Assembly: GCA_937880705.1 (NCBI GenBank)
Contig: CALGRZ010000068.1
Span: 1-64,000 of the forward strand
Direction: 5' to 3'
Source of the DNA: an uncultured Alistipes sp.
GTDB lineage: Bacteria; Bacteroidota; Bacteroidia; Bacteroidales; Rikenellaceae
DNA: 64,000 bases
The notes beneath the pieces were generated by a model that saw only the letters and a program-made list of their open reading frames with translations, was not told the origin of the DNA and searched no databases. Below are positions 16,529 through 26,127 of the stretch, piece by piece; positions within the stretch are counted from its first letter, which is position 1, and every line of letters starts with the position of its first letter. The position numbers and the translations under genes are program-made.

Positions 16529-18375
16529 TCTGTAAGATGATACGCTACGATATCGTTCTCTATGCCGGTGAGCAGGAGCGATTTATCGAGGAGTTGCGTG
16601 AGCTTGGCCTTGTGGACATCACCACCACAGGCTGGGAGCCCTCGGAGGGTGACCGCCAACTGTTGATGGAGATTGATGCCCGCAATAAGGCTGTCGAGCA
16701 GCTCAAGTCGTTTGCCGCCTCGGAGCAGTATGTTGCTGATGCCGATATGCTTGCTTCGGGTGCCGTTGCCTACGATGCCTATGTCGTTGCACAGGAGGAG
16801 CGCACCCGCCTTCAGCAGGAGATCGCCCGTCTTAAGAAGCTCTCGGAGGAGGTTGCTCCCTGGGGTCGCTTCTCGCAGTCGGAGATCGCCCGTCTGGCCG
16901 AGCAGGGCGTTCAGTTGCGTTACTTCACCACACAGACCGCAACCTTCGATAAGATGATCGAGGAGTGGTCGGCGACGATGACCATTGCCGAGATTGCCCG
17001 TACGCAGTCTACGGTCTACTTCGTTGTTATCACCCGTGATGGTAGCGCGGTTGTTGTCGACGGTCAGGAGGTACGCCTTCCGCAGATGGATAGCAAGGCT
17101 TTGGAGGAGGAGATTGCTCGTCTCAAGGCCGATGATAAGGCACTCGACGTTGCCTTCTCGCGTGCTGCCAAGTCTGTGGATATGATCGACGACGATACGG
17201 CACTCCTTATGGAGCGTCTTCAGGGCCTTAAGGTTGGTGCTTCGGCACAGCGCGAGGCCGATGGCGAGCTCCTTATTATGGAGGGTTGGGCCGAGGCAGA
17301 TACCGCCGCAAAGGTGGACAAGCTGCTTGAGGAGTATCCCAACCTGGTCTACATGAAGCGTGATGCAACCATTGATGATGAGGCTCCCGTGAAGCTTAAG
17401 AACAATAAGTTCGCACGCCTCTTCGAGCTCATCGGTTCGATGTATTCGCTGCCGAAGTATGGCACGCTGGATCTCACGCCGATCTTCGGACCCTTCTATA
17501 TGCTCTTCTTCGCTATCTGCTTGTGCGATGCGGGCTATGGCCTTGTGTTGCTGGCTGCAGGTACGGCGTTGCTGTTGAAGGGTGGTCCCAAGCTCCGTCA
17601 GGCTGCTTGGCTCTCGATTGTTTGTGCTGGTGCCACCGTGGCGTTTGGCTTCTATGCCAACTCGTTCTTCGGTATGGCCATCTCGGACTATCTGCCCGTG
17701 ATCAAGTTCCTGGACTTCCAGCAGCAGTTCTTCTCTATATCGTTGGCTATCGGTGTATTCCAGATCTTGGTCGGTATGGCCATCAACATCTGGATGAAGG
17801 CCAAGCTCTTTGGCATCACCTCGACCTTCGGCCTGCTCGGATGGTTTATCATCCTGCTCTCGGGCGCGCTGGCTGTCGGTCTGCCTATGATTAACGAGGA
17901 CCTTGCCATCCCCGGCTTTGGCATGACCTCACCGGTGTTCCTTGCCTGCGTGGGCGTTGGTGCAGTGCTTATGTTGCTGCTCAACAACGTGAAGCGCAAT
18001 CCGCTTATCAACATCGGTGCCGGTTTGTGGGATGCCTACAACAACATCACCGGACTGTTGAGCGACGTGCTCAGCTATATCCGACTCTTCGCTATCGGTT
18101 TGTCGGGTGGTGTGTTGGCACAGGTATTCAACTCGCTGGCCATGGGTCTCTCGGGTCTGGATGCTGCCGGCCCCGATACGGCATGGTATGTCATCGCACT
18201 TCAGGTTGTGGTGGCCTCTATCATCCTGCTTATCGGTCACGGTATCAACCTCTTTATGTCGGCGATCTCGTCATTCGTACACCCCATGCGTCTGACCTTC
18301 GTCGAGTTTTATAAGAATGCAGGCTTCGAGATGGGTCAGCGCACCTTCGATCCTGTTCGCAAAATGAAAGAATAA
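16525..18375 (+). CDS. atpI: V-type ATPase membrane subunit I
   Basis: Subunit I (equivalent to subunit a) forms the ion half-channels against the rotor ring. Residues 1-310 are a soluble arm with coiled-coil stretches; the second half holds about seven or eight membrane helices. The motif LSYIRLFAIGLSGG contains the expected essential Arg (R520). The ATG overlaps the atpD stop, implying coupled translation. The 616 residues are normal for the family. Confidence 0.94.
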   Translation: MICKMIRYDIVLYAGEQERFIEELRELGLVDITTTGWEPSEGDRQLLMEIDARNKAVEQLKSFAASEQYVADADMLASGAVAYDAYVVAQEERTRLQQEIARLKKLSEEVAPWGRFSQSEIARLAEQGVQLRYFTTQTATFDKMIEEWSATMTIAEIARTQSTVYFVVITRDGSAVVVDGQEVRLPQMDSKALEEEIARLKADDKALDVAFSRAAKSVDMIDDDTALLMERLQGLKVGASAQREADGELLIMEGWAEADTAAKVDKLLEEYPNLVYMKRDATIDDEAPVKLKNNKFARLFELIGSMYSLPKYGTLDLTPIFGPFYMLFFAICLCDAGYGLVLLAAGTALLLKGGPKLRQAAWLSIVCAGATVAFGFYANSFFGMAISDYLPVIKFLDFQQQFFSISLAIGVFQILVGMAINIWMKAKLFGITSTFGLLGWFIILLSGALAVGLPMINEDLAIPGFGMTSPVFLACVGVGAVLMLLLNNVKRNPLINIGAGLWDAYNNITGLLSDVLSYIRLFAIGLSGGVLAQVFNSLAMGLSGLDAAGPDTAWYVIALQVVVASIILLIGHGINLFMSAISSFVHPMRLTFVEFYKNAGFEMGQRTFDPVRKMKE

Positions 18376-18413
18376 ACAAATAATAATTAACAACTTAAAA
18401 AACTTAAACAACT

Positions 18414-18863
18414 ATGAATTCAGCTTTAATTTTGGCCTATTTGGGCGTAGTGCTTATGGTAGGTGTATCGGGTCTGGCTTCGGCCGTTTCTACTGCTCGT
18501 TGCGGTATGGCAGCCGTAGGTGCTTTGAAGAAGAACAGTGGCGCATTTGGTAGCTACATGATTCTCTCGGCTCTTCCCGGTTCACAGGGTCTTTATGGTT
18601 TCGTAGGCTACTTTATGGTTAGCGGTTTGATCTCTGCCGAGATGTCAATGCTTACCGCAGTAGGTGTATTCGGTGCCGGTCTTTTGATGGCTATCGTATG
18701 TCTTGCTTCGGCTATCTTCCAGGCCAAGGTTTGTGCTAATGGTATCGCAGCTATCGGTAACGGTAACGACGTTATGGGTAAGACCCTTATCCTCGCCGCA
18801 TTCCCCGAGTTGTACGCCATCTTGGGTGTTGCTGCTACCTTCCTTATCTCAAGCGCACTCTAA
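18414..18863 (+). CDS. atpK: V-type ATPase rotor ring subunit K
   Basis: Subunit K forms the membrane rotor ring. The 149-residue protein has four transmembrane helices made from a duplicated hairpin. The ion site of E. hirae NtpK (L61, T64, Q65, Q110, E139) is matched here with identical spacing as L54, S57, Q58, Q103 and E132, pointing to Na+ rather than H+ transport. It closes the operon and is followed by a terminator. Confidence 0.95.
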   Translation: MNSALILAYLGVVLMVGVSGLASAVSTARCGMAAVGALKKNSGAFGSYMILSALPGSQGLYGFVGYFMVSGLISAEMSMLTAVGVFGAGLLMAIVCLASAIFQAKVCANGIAAIGNGNDVMGKTLILAAFPELYAILGVAATFLISSAL

Positions 18864-18898
18864 TAGGCTTGCGATTGGCGCAGCGATGCGCAAAAGAG

Positions 18899-18928
18899 AA
18901 GCTCCGGGCTATTCGCTCGGAGCTTTTT
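18899..18928 (+). terminator. Terminator of the V-ATPase operon
   Basis: AAGCTCCG (18899-18906) pairs with CGGAGCTT (18918-18925), followed by T residues. Confidence 0.8.
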
Positions 18929-18976
18929 GCATCATTACCACCCTTTATGGGTCGCGTGTAAAACGGATAGGGTAGC

Positions 18977-19993
18977 TCAGAATAGTTCGCGCTGGTCGCC
19001 ACCGCCATAGGCGTAGCCGAGGTGCCGGTATGCCAACTCGGTAGCCTCGCGGCCGCGTGGTGTGCGCTTTAAGAAGCCCTCTTTTATCAGGAAGGGCTCG
19101 TAGACCTCCTCGATTGTTCCCGCCTCCTCGCTCACGGCCGTGGCCACGGTATTCAGACCCACGGGGCCACCGTTGAACTTCTCGATTATCGTGGCAAGTA
19201 TCTTGTTATCCATCTGGTCGAGACCGCGCGCGTCGATGTTGAGTGCTGCAAGAGCCACTCGCGTGATCTCCAAGTCGATATGTCCCTCACCCTCGACCAT
19301 CGCGAAGTCACGCACACGGCGTAGCAGGGCGTTGGCAATACGGGGTGTGCCGCGTGAGCGGAGGGCTATCTCCAGAGCAGCGTCATCATCTATCGAGATG
19401 TCGAGTATCGCTGCCGAGCGACGCACGATGCCGGAGAGTACCGTTGCATCGTAATACTCCAAGTGGCATGTGATGCCAAAGCGTGCACGCAGAGGTGCTG
19501 TGAGCAGTCCGCTGCGTGTTGTTGCACCCACAAGCGTGAAGGGTGCCAACTCAATCTGTATGGAGCGCGCTGCGGGGCCCTTGTCAAGGACTATGTCAAT
19601 CTTGTAGTCCTCCATTGCAGAGTACAGGTACTCCTCGACGATAGGACTTAAGCGGTGTATCTCGTCTATGAAGAGCACATCGCCCGGATTGAGGTTTGTC
19701 AGCAGACCTGCCAGATCACCGGGCTTGTCCAGCACGGGGCCCGATGTCACCTTGAGCTGCGCCCCCATCTCGTTAGCTATGATATTGGCAAGCGTGGTCT
19801 TACCCAGACCCGGAGGGCCGTGCAGCAACACATGATCCAGCGAGTCACCACGCATCAGAGCAGCCTTAATGAAGACCTTGAGGTTGGCCACTGTTTTATC
19901 CTGACCTGCAAAGTTTTGCAGAGCTTGAGGACGTATGCGGTTTTCAAACTCCTTGTCGCTCTCTATGTTTCGCATATTTCTATCTACTCCCAT
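18977..19993 (-). CDS. ruvB: Holliday junction branch-migration ATPase RuvB
   Basis: RuvB is the hexameric motor that drives Holliday junction migration with RuvA. Walker [10 protein letters not shown], Walker B FIDEIHR, sensor [10 protein letters not shown] and the C-terminal winged helix ([12 protein letters not shown]) are all present. The frame opens at 20047, but the ATG at 19993 (MGVDRN...) lies about 17 bases after the predicted transcription start and gives 339 residues, typical for RuvB. Another Met at 19975 is possible. Confidence 0.96.
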   Translation of the reverse strand: MGVDRNMRNIESDKEFENRIRPQALQNFAGQDKTVANLKVFIKAALMRGDSLDHVLLHGPPGLGKTTLANIIANEMGAQLKVTSGPVLDKPGDLAGLLTNLNPGDVLFIDEIHRLSPIVEEYLYSAMEDYKIDIVLDKGPAARSIQIELAPFTLVGATTRSGLLTAPLRARFGITCHLEYYDATVLSGIVRRSAAILDISIDDDAALEIALRSRGTPRIANALLRRVRDFAMVEGEGHIDLEITRVALAALNIDARGLDQMDNKILATIIEKFNGGPVGLNTVATAVSEEAGTIEEVYEPFLIKEGFLKRTPRGREATELAYRHLGYAYGGGDQRELF

Positions 19994-20016
19994 TGTGTGA
20001 AGTGTTTTCAATGATG

Positions 20017-20047
20017 CAAATATAGGAAATTTTGTCCAATAAAGCAA
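20017..20047 (-). promoter_or_regulatory. Promoter of ruvB
   Basis: On the minus strand TTG (20047-20045), 20 bases, then TATATTTG (20024-20017). It overlaps codons of the longer reading frame, which argues for the downstream ruvB start. Confidence 0.7.
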
Positions 20048-20134
20048 TAGTCCTACGTCGGAGTACAGATTTTGTATTGCCCCAAATAGAGCAGTAAAGA
20101 TGGCAAATAGGAATTAATGTTTGGTTAACTCTTT

Positions 20135-20162
20135 TTTGTTTGCAAAATTCGTTATATCTTTG
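20135..20162 (+). promoter_or_regulatory. Possible promoter of the surface nuclease locus
   Basis: TATCTTTG at 20155-20162 is a perfect -7 box. The nearest TTTG (20135-20138) is only 16 bases away, shorter than usual. The leader to the ATG at 20260 would be about 90 bases. Confidence 0.45.
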
Positions 20163-20259
20163 CCATTGCCTATGTGCGCGCGTATGCGCATGGGTAGCGT
20201 ATTATGAAAGTTTCTTAACTTCAAATACCAAATTATAAACCTTTAAAAAACAAAAAGTT

Positions 20260-23200
20260 ATGTTTAACAAAATGTTCAAATCATTCTTCGCTGCAGCGTT
20301 GGTTATGGTCTCGGCCGTAGCTTTCGTAGCGTGCGAGAATCCCGATGTGAAGGATCCCGATCCTACCGTCGAGGTGTCGACCACAGCGTTGACCTTCAAC
20401 ATGGAGGAGGGTAGCCAGAGTGTTAACATCACTGCCAACGCCGCCTGGAAGACGGAGGTTGACTATGTTGACGGCGATGGCTGGGTAACCGTATTGCCCG
20501 AGAACGGTAGCGGTGATGCTACAATCACCATCTCGGTACCAGCTAACGACACGGAGGCCATTCGTGAGGCTACTGTAAAGGTTATCGCTCTGCACTCGGT
20601 TTACGGTGCTTGGGATACCAAGAAGATTAAGATCTCACAGTCGGCTACCAACGAGCAGCCCGTTGTAGAGGAGGTTCTCTACTCGGATAACTTCGATGGT
20701 AAGGAGGCTACCAAGACCTTCGGCAGCGGCTCGTCATGGCCCTACATCGATCAGTTCCCCGAGTTCGCCAACCAGGAGGGTCCCGCTTCGGAGAATGTAA
20801 CCTATTCGGGTTCTGGCGTTTCGGTGCGTGCTAACTCAACTTCAAACAGCAGCTACTCGGACTATGCCGGTTCAGGTCTGAATAACATCTTCTTCGGTGC
20901 ATCGGCCTACTTCCAGGTAAACGAGATTGAGCTCACTTCAGAGCAGAACACACTGCGCTTGAGCTTCGGTACGGAGAAGTATTCACAGGATGGTGACAGC
21001 GTATTCCAGAATGCAGAGTTCCATGTTGCTCTCTCTATGGACGGCTACGGCTGGTCAGAGATCGAGTACACCTACGCAGGTACCGAGGGTGGTCGTTGGA
21101 ATGTTGCTACTGCCGACTTCACCCTTACCGAGGTTCCCGAGAAGCTCTATATCAAGTTCTCGGCCGATGTTGCCAGCGTATACCGCATCGACGACGTTAA
21201 GCTGCTCACGGGCAATGGTGGTCAGGAGATTACCCTCACCCCCGGTGAGGCCCCCGAGCCCTCACAGCCCGGCACTATTGCAGCTGCTATCGAGGCCAAG
21301 GATGGTGACAGCGTAAAGGTTGACGAGGCTACCGTTATCGGTATCTACAACAAGGGCTTCCTGATGGAGGATACCACCGGCCGTCTGCTGGTCTACACCA
21401 ACGCTACTGCCGAGGTGGAGGTTGGTACGAAGGTATCTGTCGAGGGTACCGTAACTACCTATGCCGGTTTCAAGCAGTTTGCCGCTGTTAAGGATGCCAA
21501 CGGCAACTATGGCGCAGCTCCTGCTGTGACTGTTATCTCATCGGGCAGCTACACCTACTCATCACCCAAGGTTTTGGATGGTGCTGCCATGGATTCATAC
21601 CTCTCATCGCCCTACATCGAGTATGTTGAGTACACCGGCGTGCTGACCATCAGTGGCTCGTACTACAATGTTGCCGTAGAGGGTGCACAGACTGCTGTTG
21701 GCTCTATCGCCTATCCTATCGCAGGTAGCGTTACCGCAAGTGACGGCCAGGAGGTTGTTGTTCGCGGTTGGACTATCGGCGTGAGCGGTACGAAGTATGT
21801 AAACACCATGCTCGTTGAGTGCGAGGCCAAGGGCGAGGCTCCCGAGGTGGAGGTTAAGACCGTGACCATCGCCGAGTTCCTGGCTGCTGCCGAGGATAAC
21901 ACTTGGTATCAGCTTACCGGTGTTATCGGTGAGGTTAAGAGCACCGACTATGGTAACTTCTACATGACCGATGAGACAGGCACTACCTACGTTTACGGTC
22001 TCTATGACGAGGCGGGTAACAAGGTATTCACCTCGCTCGGTCTGAAGAGCGGTGATACTATCACACTGCGTGGCCGTCGCACCTCATACAAGGAGGAGCC
22101 CCAGGTAGGTAGCGCAATCTACATCTCGCATATCGTAGGTGAGGGTGGCCAGACCCCCACACCCGCAGAGGGCCCCTACGCATCGGACGTAGCCTTCGTA
22201 AATGGCACTGACGACTCGGCCAACTGCGCATACGGTCTTGGTGATACGGTTATCGATGGTAGCTCTGCTACCGGCTTTAAGCTCGGTACAGGCTCGAAGT
22301 CTGGTTACTTCAAGTCGGCTGCCGTTGGCGTGTCGGGCGACAAGTACCTTAACTTCTACGGTGTTGCATGGAAGGGCAAGAGCGCAACACTCTACTTCCG
22401 TGTTGATGGTGGCGAGGCACAGTCATTGGCTCTCACTGCAAATGCAGGTGCTACGGGCAATTCTCCCTACACGGCTCTCTCATTTGCCGATAGCGACCAC
22501 TACTCATTCAAGTTGAGCGGCCTTACCGCATCATCTGTTGTGGAGTTCTCTACCGATGCTTCGTTCTCGGCTGTTGAGTCGACTGCCGGCCGTGCTATCA
22601 TGTGTGGCGTTAAGCTCACCGATGAGCCCCTCGGTAACGTGCAGGGTGGTGGCGAGACTCCCGAGCCTACTCCCGATGTTACTGCCGCTACCGTAGCCGA
22701 GTTCTTGGCCGCTGCCGAGGATAGCACCCTCTACGAGCTTACAGGTGTTATCACCCAGATTAAGAACACTACCTATGGCAACTTCTACCTGGAGGATGCT
22801 ACCGGCTCGATCTATGTTTACGGCCTTGACGATGAGTCGGGTGTTGCCGTAAACTGGGAGAGCAAGGGTCTTACCGTTGGTGACACCATCACCATCCATT
22901 GCAACCGCTCGTCATTCAATGGCACTGCACAGGCTGCTAACGCTGTCTATGTATCGCATGTTGACGGCGAGGCTCCCGTTGTAGAGGCAAAGAAGGTTAG
23001 CGTAGCCGAGTTCTTGGCCGCTGCCGAGGATAGCACCCTCTACGAGCTTACGGGTACTATCGCCAACGTGGTAGACACCTACTATGGCAACTTCGACCTC
23101 GTTGACGAGACAGGTTCGGTATACGTTTACGGTATCTATGATGAGAACGGCAACAAGGTATTCGAGTCGCTCGGTCTTAAGGCTGGCGATGTAGTTACCC

Positions 23201-23748
23201 TGAAGGGTCGTCGCACATCGTACAAAGGTAGTGCCCAGGTTGGTGACTCGGTGTACATCTCGCACGTTGCAGGTGGTGACTCTGGTGAGGAGCCCGAGCC
23301 CGAGGATCCCGTTGTTACCGGCAAGTTCACATCGCAGGATATCTTCTTTGCAAACATCATCGGCACCAACAAGGCATACAGCCAGGAGGCCACTATCAAT
23401 GGCGAGTCTTGCACCGTGCTTAAGCTCGGTACCAGCTCGGCTGCAGGTACTGTAACCTCTGGCGCAGTAGGCGTGTCGGGCGATGGCAAGACCCTTTCGC
23501 TGTATGGTGTTGGTTGGAGTAATAAGAGCGGTAAGGTTGTAGTATCGGTTGACGGCGTAGAGGTTACTACCCTCGAGTTTGCTGCCAACAGTGGTGCTAC
23601 GGGCAACGCTCCCTACACCTTGACTATCGACGAGACCGCAGATTACTACACTGTTGCTCTTCCCACGCTCACCGAGAGCTCTACCATCACCCTCTCATCG
23701 GTGTCTGGTGCTACTCGCGTAATCATGGCAGGTATCAACATTAAGTAA
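20260..23748 (+). CDS. Surface lipoprotein with BACON and repeated OB-like domains
   Basis: A signal peptide ends in AFVAC, so Cys25 or so is the lipid anchor. A BACON-type beta domain follows (about 36-130), then a jelly-roll-like region (about 145-320), an OB-like domain around 340-440, and three close copies of an OB-like module beginning AEFLAAAED and ending YISH or YVSH (about 535-626, 810-903, 913-1004). Two copies of a further beta module with GVSGD and GATGN lie at about 630-790 and 1015-1162. OB-like folds often bind nucleic acid, and the next two genes encode secreted phosphoesterases, so nucleic acid capture at the cell surface is a reasonable inference. No catalytic motif was seen. 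Confidence 0.75.
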   Translation: MFNKMFKSFFAAALVMVSAVAFVACENPDVKDPDPTVEVSTTALTFNMEEGSQSVNITANAAWKTEVDYVDGDGWVTVLPENGSGDATITISVPANDTEAIREATVKVIALHSVYGAWDTKKIKISQSATNEQPVVEEVLYSDNFDGKEATKTFGSGSSWPYIDQFPEFANQEGPASENVTYSGSGVSVRANSTSNSSYSDYAGSGLNNIFFGASAYFQVNEIELTSEQNTLRLSFGTEKYSQDGDSVFQNAEFHVALSMDGYGWSEIEYTYAGTEGGRWNVATADFTLTEVPEKLYIKFSADVASVYRIDDVKLLTGNGGQEITLTPGEAPEPSQPGTIAAAIEAKDGDSVKVDEATVIGIYNKGFLMEDTTGRLLVYTNATAEVEVGTKVSVEGTVTTYAGFKQFAAVKDANGNYGAAPAVTVISSGSYTYSSPKVLDGAAMDSYLSSPYIEYVEYTGVLTISGSYYNVAVEGAQTAVGSIAYPIAGSVTASDGQEVVVRGWTIGVSGTKYVNTMLVECEAKGEAPEVEVKTVTIAEFLAAAEDNTWYQLTGVIGEVKSTDYGNFYMTDETGTTYVYGLYDEAGNKVFTSLGLKSGDTITLRGRRTSYKEEPQVGSAIYISHIVGEGGQTPTPAEGPYASDVAFVNGTDDSANCAYGLGDTVIDGSSATGFKLGTGSKSGYFKSAAVGVSGDKYLNFYGVAWKGKSATLYFRVDGGEAQSLALTANAGATGNSPYTALSFADSDHYSFKLSGLTASSVVEFSTDASFSAVESTAGRAIMCGVKLTDEPLGNVQGGGETPEPTPDVTAATVAEFLAAAEDSTLYELTGVITQIKNTTYGNFYLEDATGSIYVYGLDDESGVAVNWESKGLTVGDTITIHCNRSSFNGTAQAANAVYVSHVDGEAPVVEAKKVSVAEFLAAAEDSTLYELTGTIANVVDTYYGNFDLVDETGSVYVYGIYDENGNKVFESLGLKAGDVVTLKGRRTSYKGSAQVGDSVYISHVAGGDSGEEPEPEDPVVTGKFTSQDIFFANIIGTNKAYSQEATINGESCTVLKLGTSSAAGTVTSGAVGVSGDGKTLSLYGVGWSNKSGKVVVSVDGVEVTTLEFAANSGATGNAPYTLTIDETADYYTVALPTLTESSTITLSSVSGATRVIMAGINIK
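22693..22742 (+). repeat. 50-base exact repeat, copy 1
   Basis: This segment encodes the start of the second AEFLAAAED module and is identical, base for base, to 23002-23051, in frame and 309 bases away. Confidence 0.85.
23002..23051 (+). repeat. 50-base exact repeat, copy 2
   Basis: Second copy of the block at 22693-22742. Exact identity at synonymous sites indicates recent duplication or gene conversion between the modules. Confidence 0.85.
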
Positions 23749-23756
23749 TATAGATG

Positions 23757-23802
23757 CTCTTGTAAAGCCCGAGTGGGGTTACCTGCTCGGGCCGAACAAG
23801 AG
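23757..23802 (+). promoter_or_regulatory. Intercistronic two-part hairpin
   Basis: CTCTTGT (23757-23763) pairs with ACAAGAG (23796-23802), and inside it GCCCGAG (23767-23773) pairs with CTCGGGC (23786-23792). No T-run follows, so it is more likely an mRNA-stabilising or partial-termination structure that sets the ratio of the surface lipoprotein to the nucleases downstream. Confidence 0.6.
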
Positions 23803-23829
23803 ATATAAGAGAAAATGAGATAAACAACT

Positions 23830-25038
23830 ATGCCAAGATTGGTGAATATAGTATCGGCCATTATGGCCTTGGTGGGCGTAGTGCTTGTGACAACAGGATG
23901 CGAAGGTGAGCGTGCCGAGAAGGTGGCTTCGGAGGCCTATCTATCGACAACCGACATTAAGGGTACATCCACGAACTGCGCTGTGGTGCTGCGTGCACAA
24001 CAGGGTACTTCGTACTCGGTGGAGGTTGCCTCGACAGATGGCTGGGCGAGCCTTAACGGAGGTGTTGCATCACTTCAGGGCGAGATGACAGCCACGAGCA
24101 AGGTTGTCTATGTCTACTTCTCGAAAAACGCTTCGGGCGTGGGTCGCACGGCGAATGTGTCGGTCAGCTTCGGCGATGGCTCACACTTCGAGTTGGAGTT
24201 CACGCAGCAGAGCTACGACGCGACGATAGCCTTCGAGCGCGAGTGGCCCGAGTTGCCGGTGTGCGATGCTACGACCGACTACATCTACAACAGCCACTAT
24301 GGCCGCCTTGGTGTTAGGGAGAATGCACGCAACTATACCTACTGCTTCGACCCCGAGGTGCGTGCCTCGCTGTGGGTTGCCTACCCGCTACACACATCAC
24401 ACACCACGGGCAGTGGCGACCGCAACGACAGCTCGTTTGGCTACGACCCCACGGTAAGCACCTCGCATCAGGCCAATCTCGCCATCGGCTCGTATGATGG
24501 CTGGTATGACCGTGGTCACCAGATACCTGCTGCCGACCGCAAGTGCTCGCAGCAGATGATGGATCAGACCTTCTATGCTACCAATATGACACCGCAGCAC
24601 GGCAACTTCAACCAAAAGTTATGGGGTATGCTCGAGGGTAAGGTGCGTTCACAGATATGCTCCGACACGTTGTACGTCGTAACGGGAGCTTGGTTCGAGG
24701 GCGCACACCACCCGTCAATCTACGACTACACATACGACCGTGCCGACAATCTCTGTCCCACACCCACGCACTACTTCAAGGCCCTGCTACGCACGAAGAA
24801 GGGCAATACCGGCCTGCGCATAGATGAGGTTGACGACGCCTCGCAGCTGCGCTCGATAGCCTTCTGGATGGAGCATGCCAACACGGGTGATGACACCTCG
24901 ATTAAGGCCGAGCAGTGTATCAGCGTGGCAGAGTTGGAGGAGCTCACGGGCTTCGACTTCTTCCCTATGCTCGACGACAGTATCGAGAGCGAGGTGGAGA
25001 GTGGCTGCACACCATCGCTATGGGGTATCAACCTCTGA
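23830..25038 (+). CDS. Secreted DNA/RNA non-specific endonuclease lipoprotein
   Basis: A signal peptide ends in the lipobox VTTGC (Cys24). A BACON-like beta domain occupies about 35-135, followed by a NUC (beta-beta-alpha metal) nuclease domain. The motif DRGHQIPAADR (from D227, catalytic His230) and the metal-binding Asn in ATNMTPQHGNFNQ (N252) are intact. Such enzymes cut DNA and RNA without sequence preference with Mg2+. It should act outside the cell or in the periplasm, anchored to the outer membrane. It is 81 bases after the surface lipoprotein and 40 before the next gene. Confidence 0.88.
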   Translation: MPRLVNIVSAIMALVGVVLVTTGCEGERAEKVASEAYLSTTDIKGTSTNCAVVLRAQQGTSYSVEVASTDGWASLNGGVASLQGEMTATSKVVYVYFSKNASGVGRTANVSVSFGDGSHFELEFTQQSYDATIAFEREWPELPVCDATTDYIYNSHYGRLGVRENARNYTYCFDPEVRASLWVAYPLHTSHTTGSGDRNDSSFGYDPTVSTSHQANLAIGSYDGWYDRGHQIPAADRKCSQQMMDQTFYATNMTPQHGNFNQKLWGMLEGKVRSQICSDTLYVVTGAWFEGAHHPSIYDYTYDRADNLCPTPTHYFKALLRTKKGNTGLRIDEVDDASQLRSIAFWMEHANTGDDTSIKAEQCISVAELEELTGFDFFPMLDDSIESEVESGCTPSLWGINL

Positions 25039-25078
25039 AGCGAAAGCGACGATGAATAAACAACAAAAACGATAGATT

Positions 25079-26113
25079 ATGAAACGAATGTTACTAACTC
25101 TCTGGGTTGTACTCTTCTCGGCAACCGTAGCTATGGCCGAAAAGCCATATATGGTCGCCTTCTGGAACCTGGAGAACCTGTTTGACATCTACGACGACCC
25201 CGAGACCCACGACGATGAGTTCACACCGTCGGGCGTGAAGCAGTGGAACGAGGTGAAGTACGCGAAGAAGCTCGCCAACCTGGAGCGCGTGCTCTTCGAC
25301 ATGGCCGCTATACAGCGCGACTATCCCATCGTTATCGGTGTGTCGGAGATCGAAAATCGCTCGGTGCTCGAGGATCTTATCGCGCAACCCAAGCTCAAGG
25401 GTGCCAACTACCGCATCTGCCACTACGACTCGCCCGATGCGCGCGGTGTGGACGTAGCCTTCTTGTACCGTGCCGACGTCTTCAAGCTCGAGGGCTCGGA
25501 CAACATCAAGCTCGAGGTGGAGGAGCTGCCCAACTTCCGTACCCGCGACTTTGTGGTTATGTGGGGCACTATCGAGGATGAGCCCTTCTACTTCCTCGTG
25601 TCGCACTGGCCCTCGCGTCTGGGTGGTAAGGAGGCTTCGCAGTTCAAGCGTGAGGCGTGCGCCCGTCAGATACGCGAGATTAAGGATAGCCTCTTGGCCG
25701 AGAACCCCGCGACGAAGGTCATCGTCATGGGTGACTTCAACGACGATGCCACGGATGCTAGCCTCGTGGAGACCATGGGTGCCAAGCGCAAGATTAAGGA
25801 GCTTGAGCCGGGTGACTTCTTTAACCCCTATAACGAGATGCTGCGTGCCGGTCTTGGCACGTTGGCATACCAGGATGCGTGGAACCTCTTCGACAACATC
25901 TGTGTTACGGAGAACCTCGTAAATGCCGACAAGGGTGAGCTGCGTCTGGTAAAGGGCAAGGATATGAAGTTCTGGGGTAACATCTTTACGCGCCCCTACA
26001 TGCTTCAGCAGGAGGGTCAGTATAAGGGCTACCCTCTGCGCACGTTCGTGACAAACAACTTCCAGAATGGTTTTAGCGACCACTTCCCCGTATATATCTA
26101 TATTGGTAAATAG
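25079..26113 (+). CDS. Secreted endonuclease/exonuclease/phosphatase (EEP) family protein
   Basis: A signal peptide is cleaved after AMA (about residue 20). The mature protein is a complete EEP domain of the DNase I-like superfamily: NLENLFD, the metal-binding Glu in VSEIENR, VSHWPSR, MGDFNDD and the final SDHFPV. All catalytic positions are present. Members include nucleases and other phosphodiesterases; next to a NUC nuclease and a TonB receptor, nucleic acid breakdown is the likely job. Confidence 0.85.
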   Translation: MKRMLLTLWVVLFSATVAMAEKPYMVAFWNLENLFDIYDDPETHDDEFTPSGVKQWNEVKYAKKLANLERVLFDMAAIQRDYPIVIGVSEIENRSVLEDLIAQPKLKGANYRICHYDSPDARGVDVAFLYRADVFKLEGSDNIKLEVEELPNFRTRDFVVMWGTIEDEPFYFLVSHWPSRLGGKEASQFKREACARQIREIKDSLLAENPATKVIVMGDFNDDATDASLVETMGAKRKIKELEPGDFFNPYNEMLRAGLGTLAYQDAWNLFDNICVTENLVNADKGELRLVKGKDMKFWGNIFTRPYMLQQEGQYKGYPLRTFVTNNFQNGFSDHFPVYIYIGK

Positions 26114-26127
26114 TTAAACTAAGATAT

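Noticed and set aside
21862..23271. Regular repeats as a possible CRISPR array
   Set aside because: The repeats are about 280-310 bases long, in frame and encode protein modules; there are no short repeats with unique spacers.
25094..26083. 329-codon frame on the minus strand
   Set aside because: Antisense to the EEP gene, which has a signal peptide and all catalytic motifs; no recognisable domain in the shadow.
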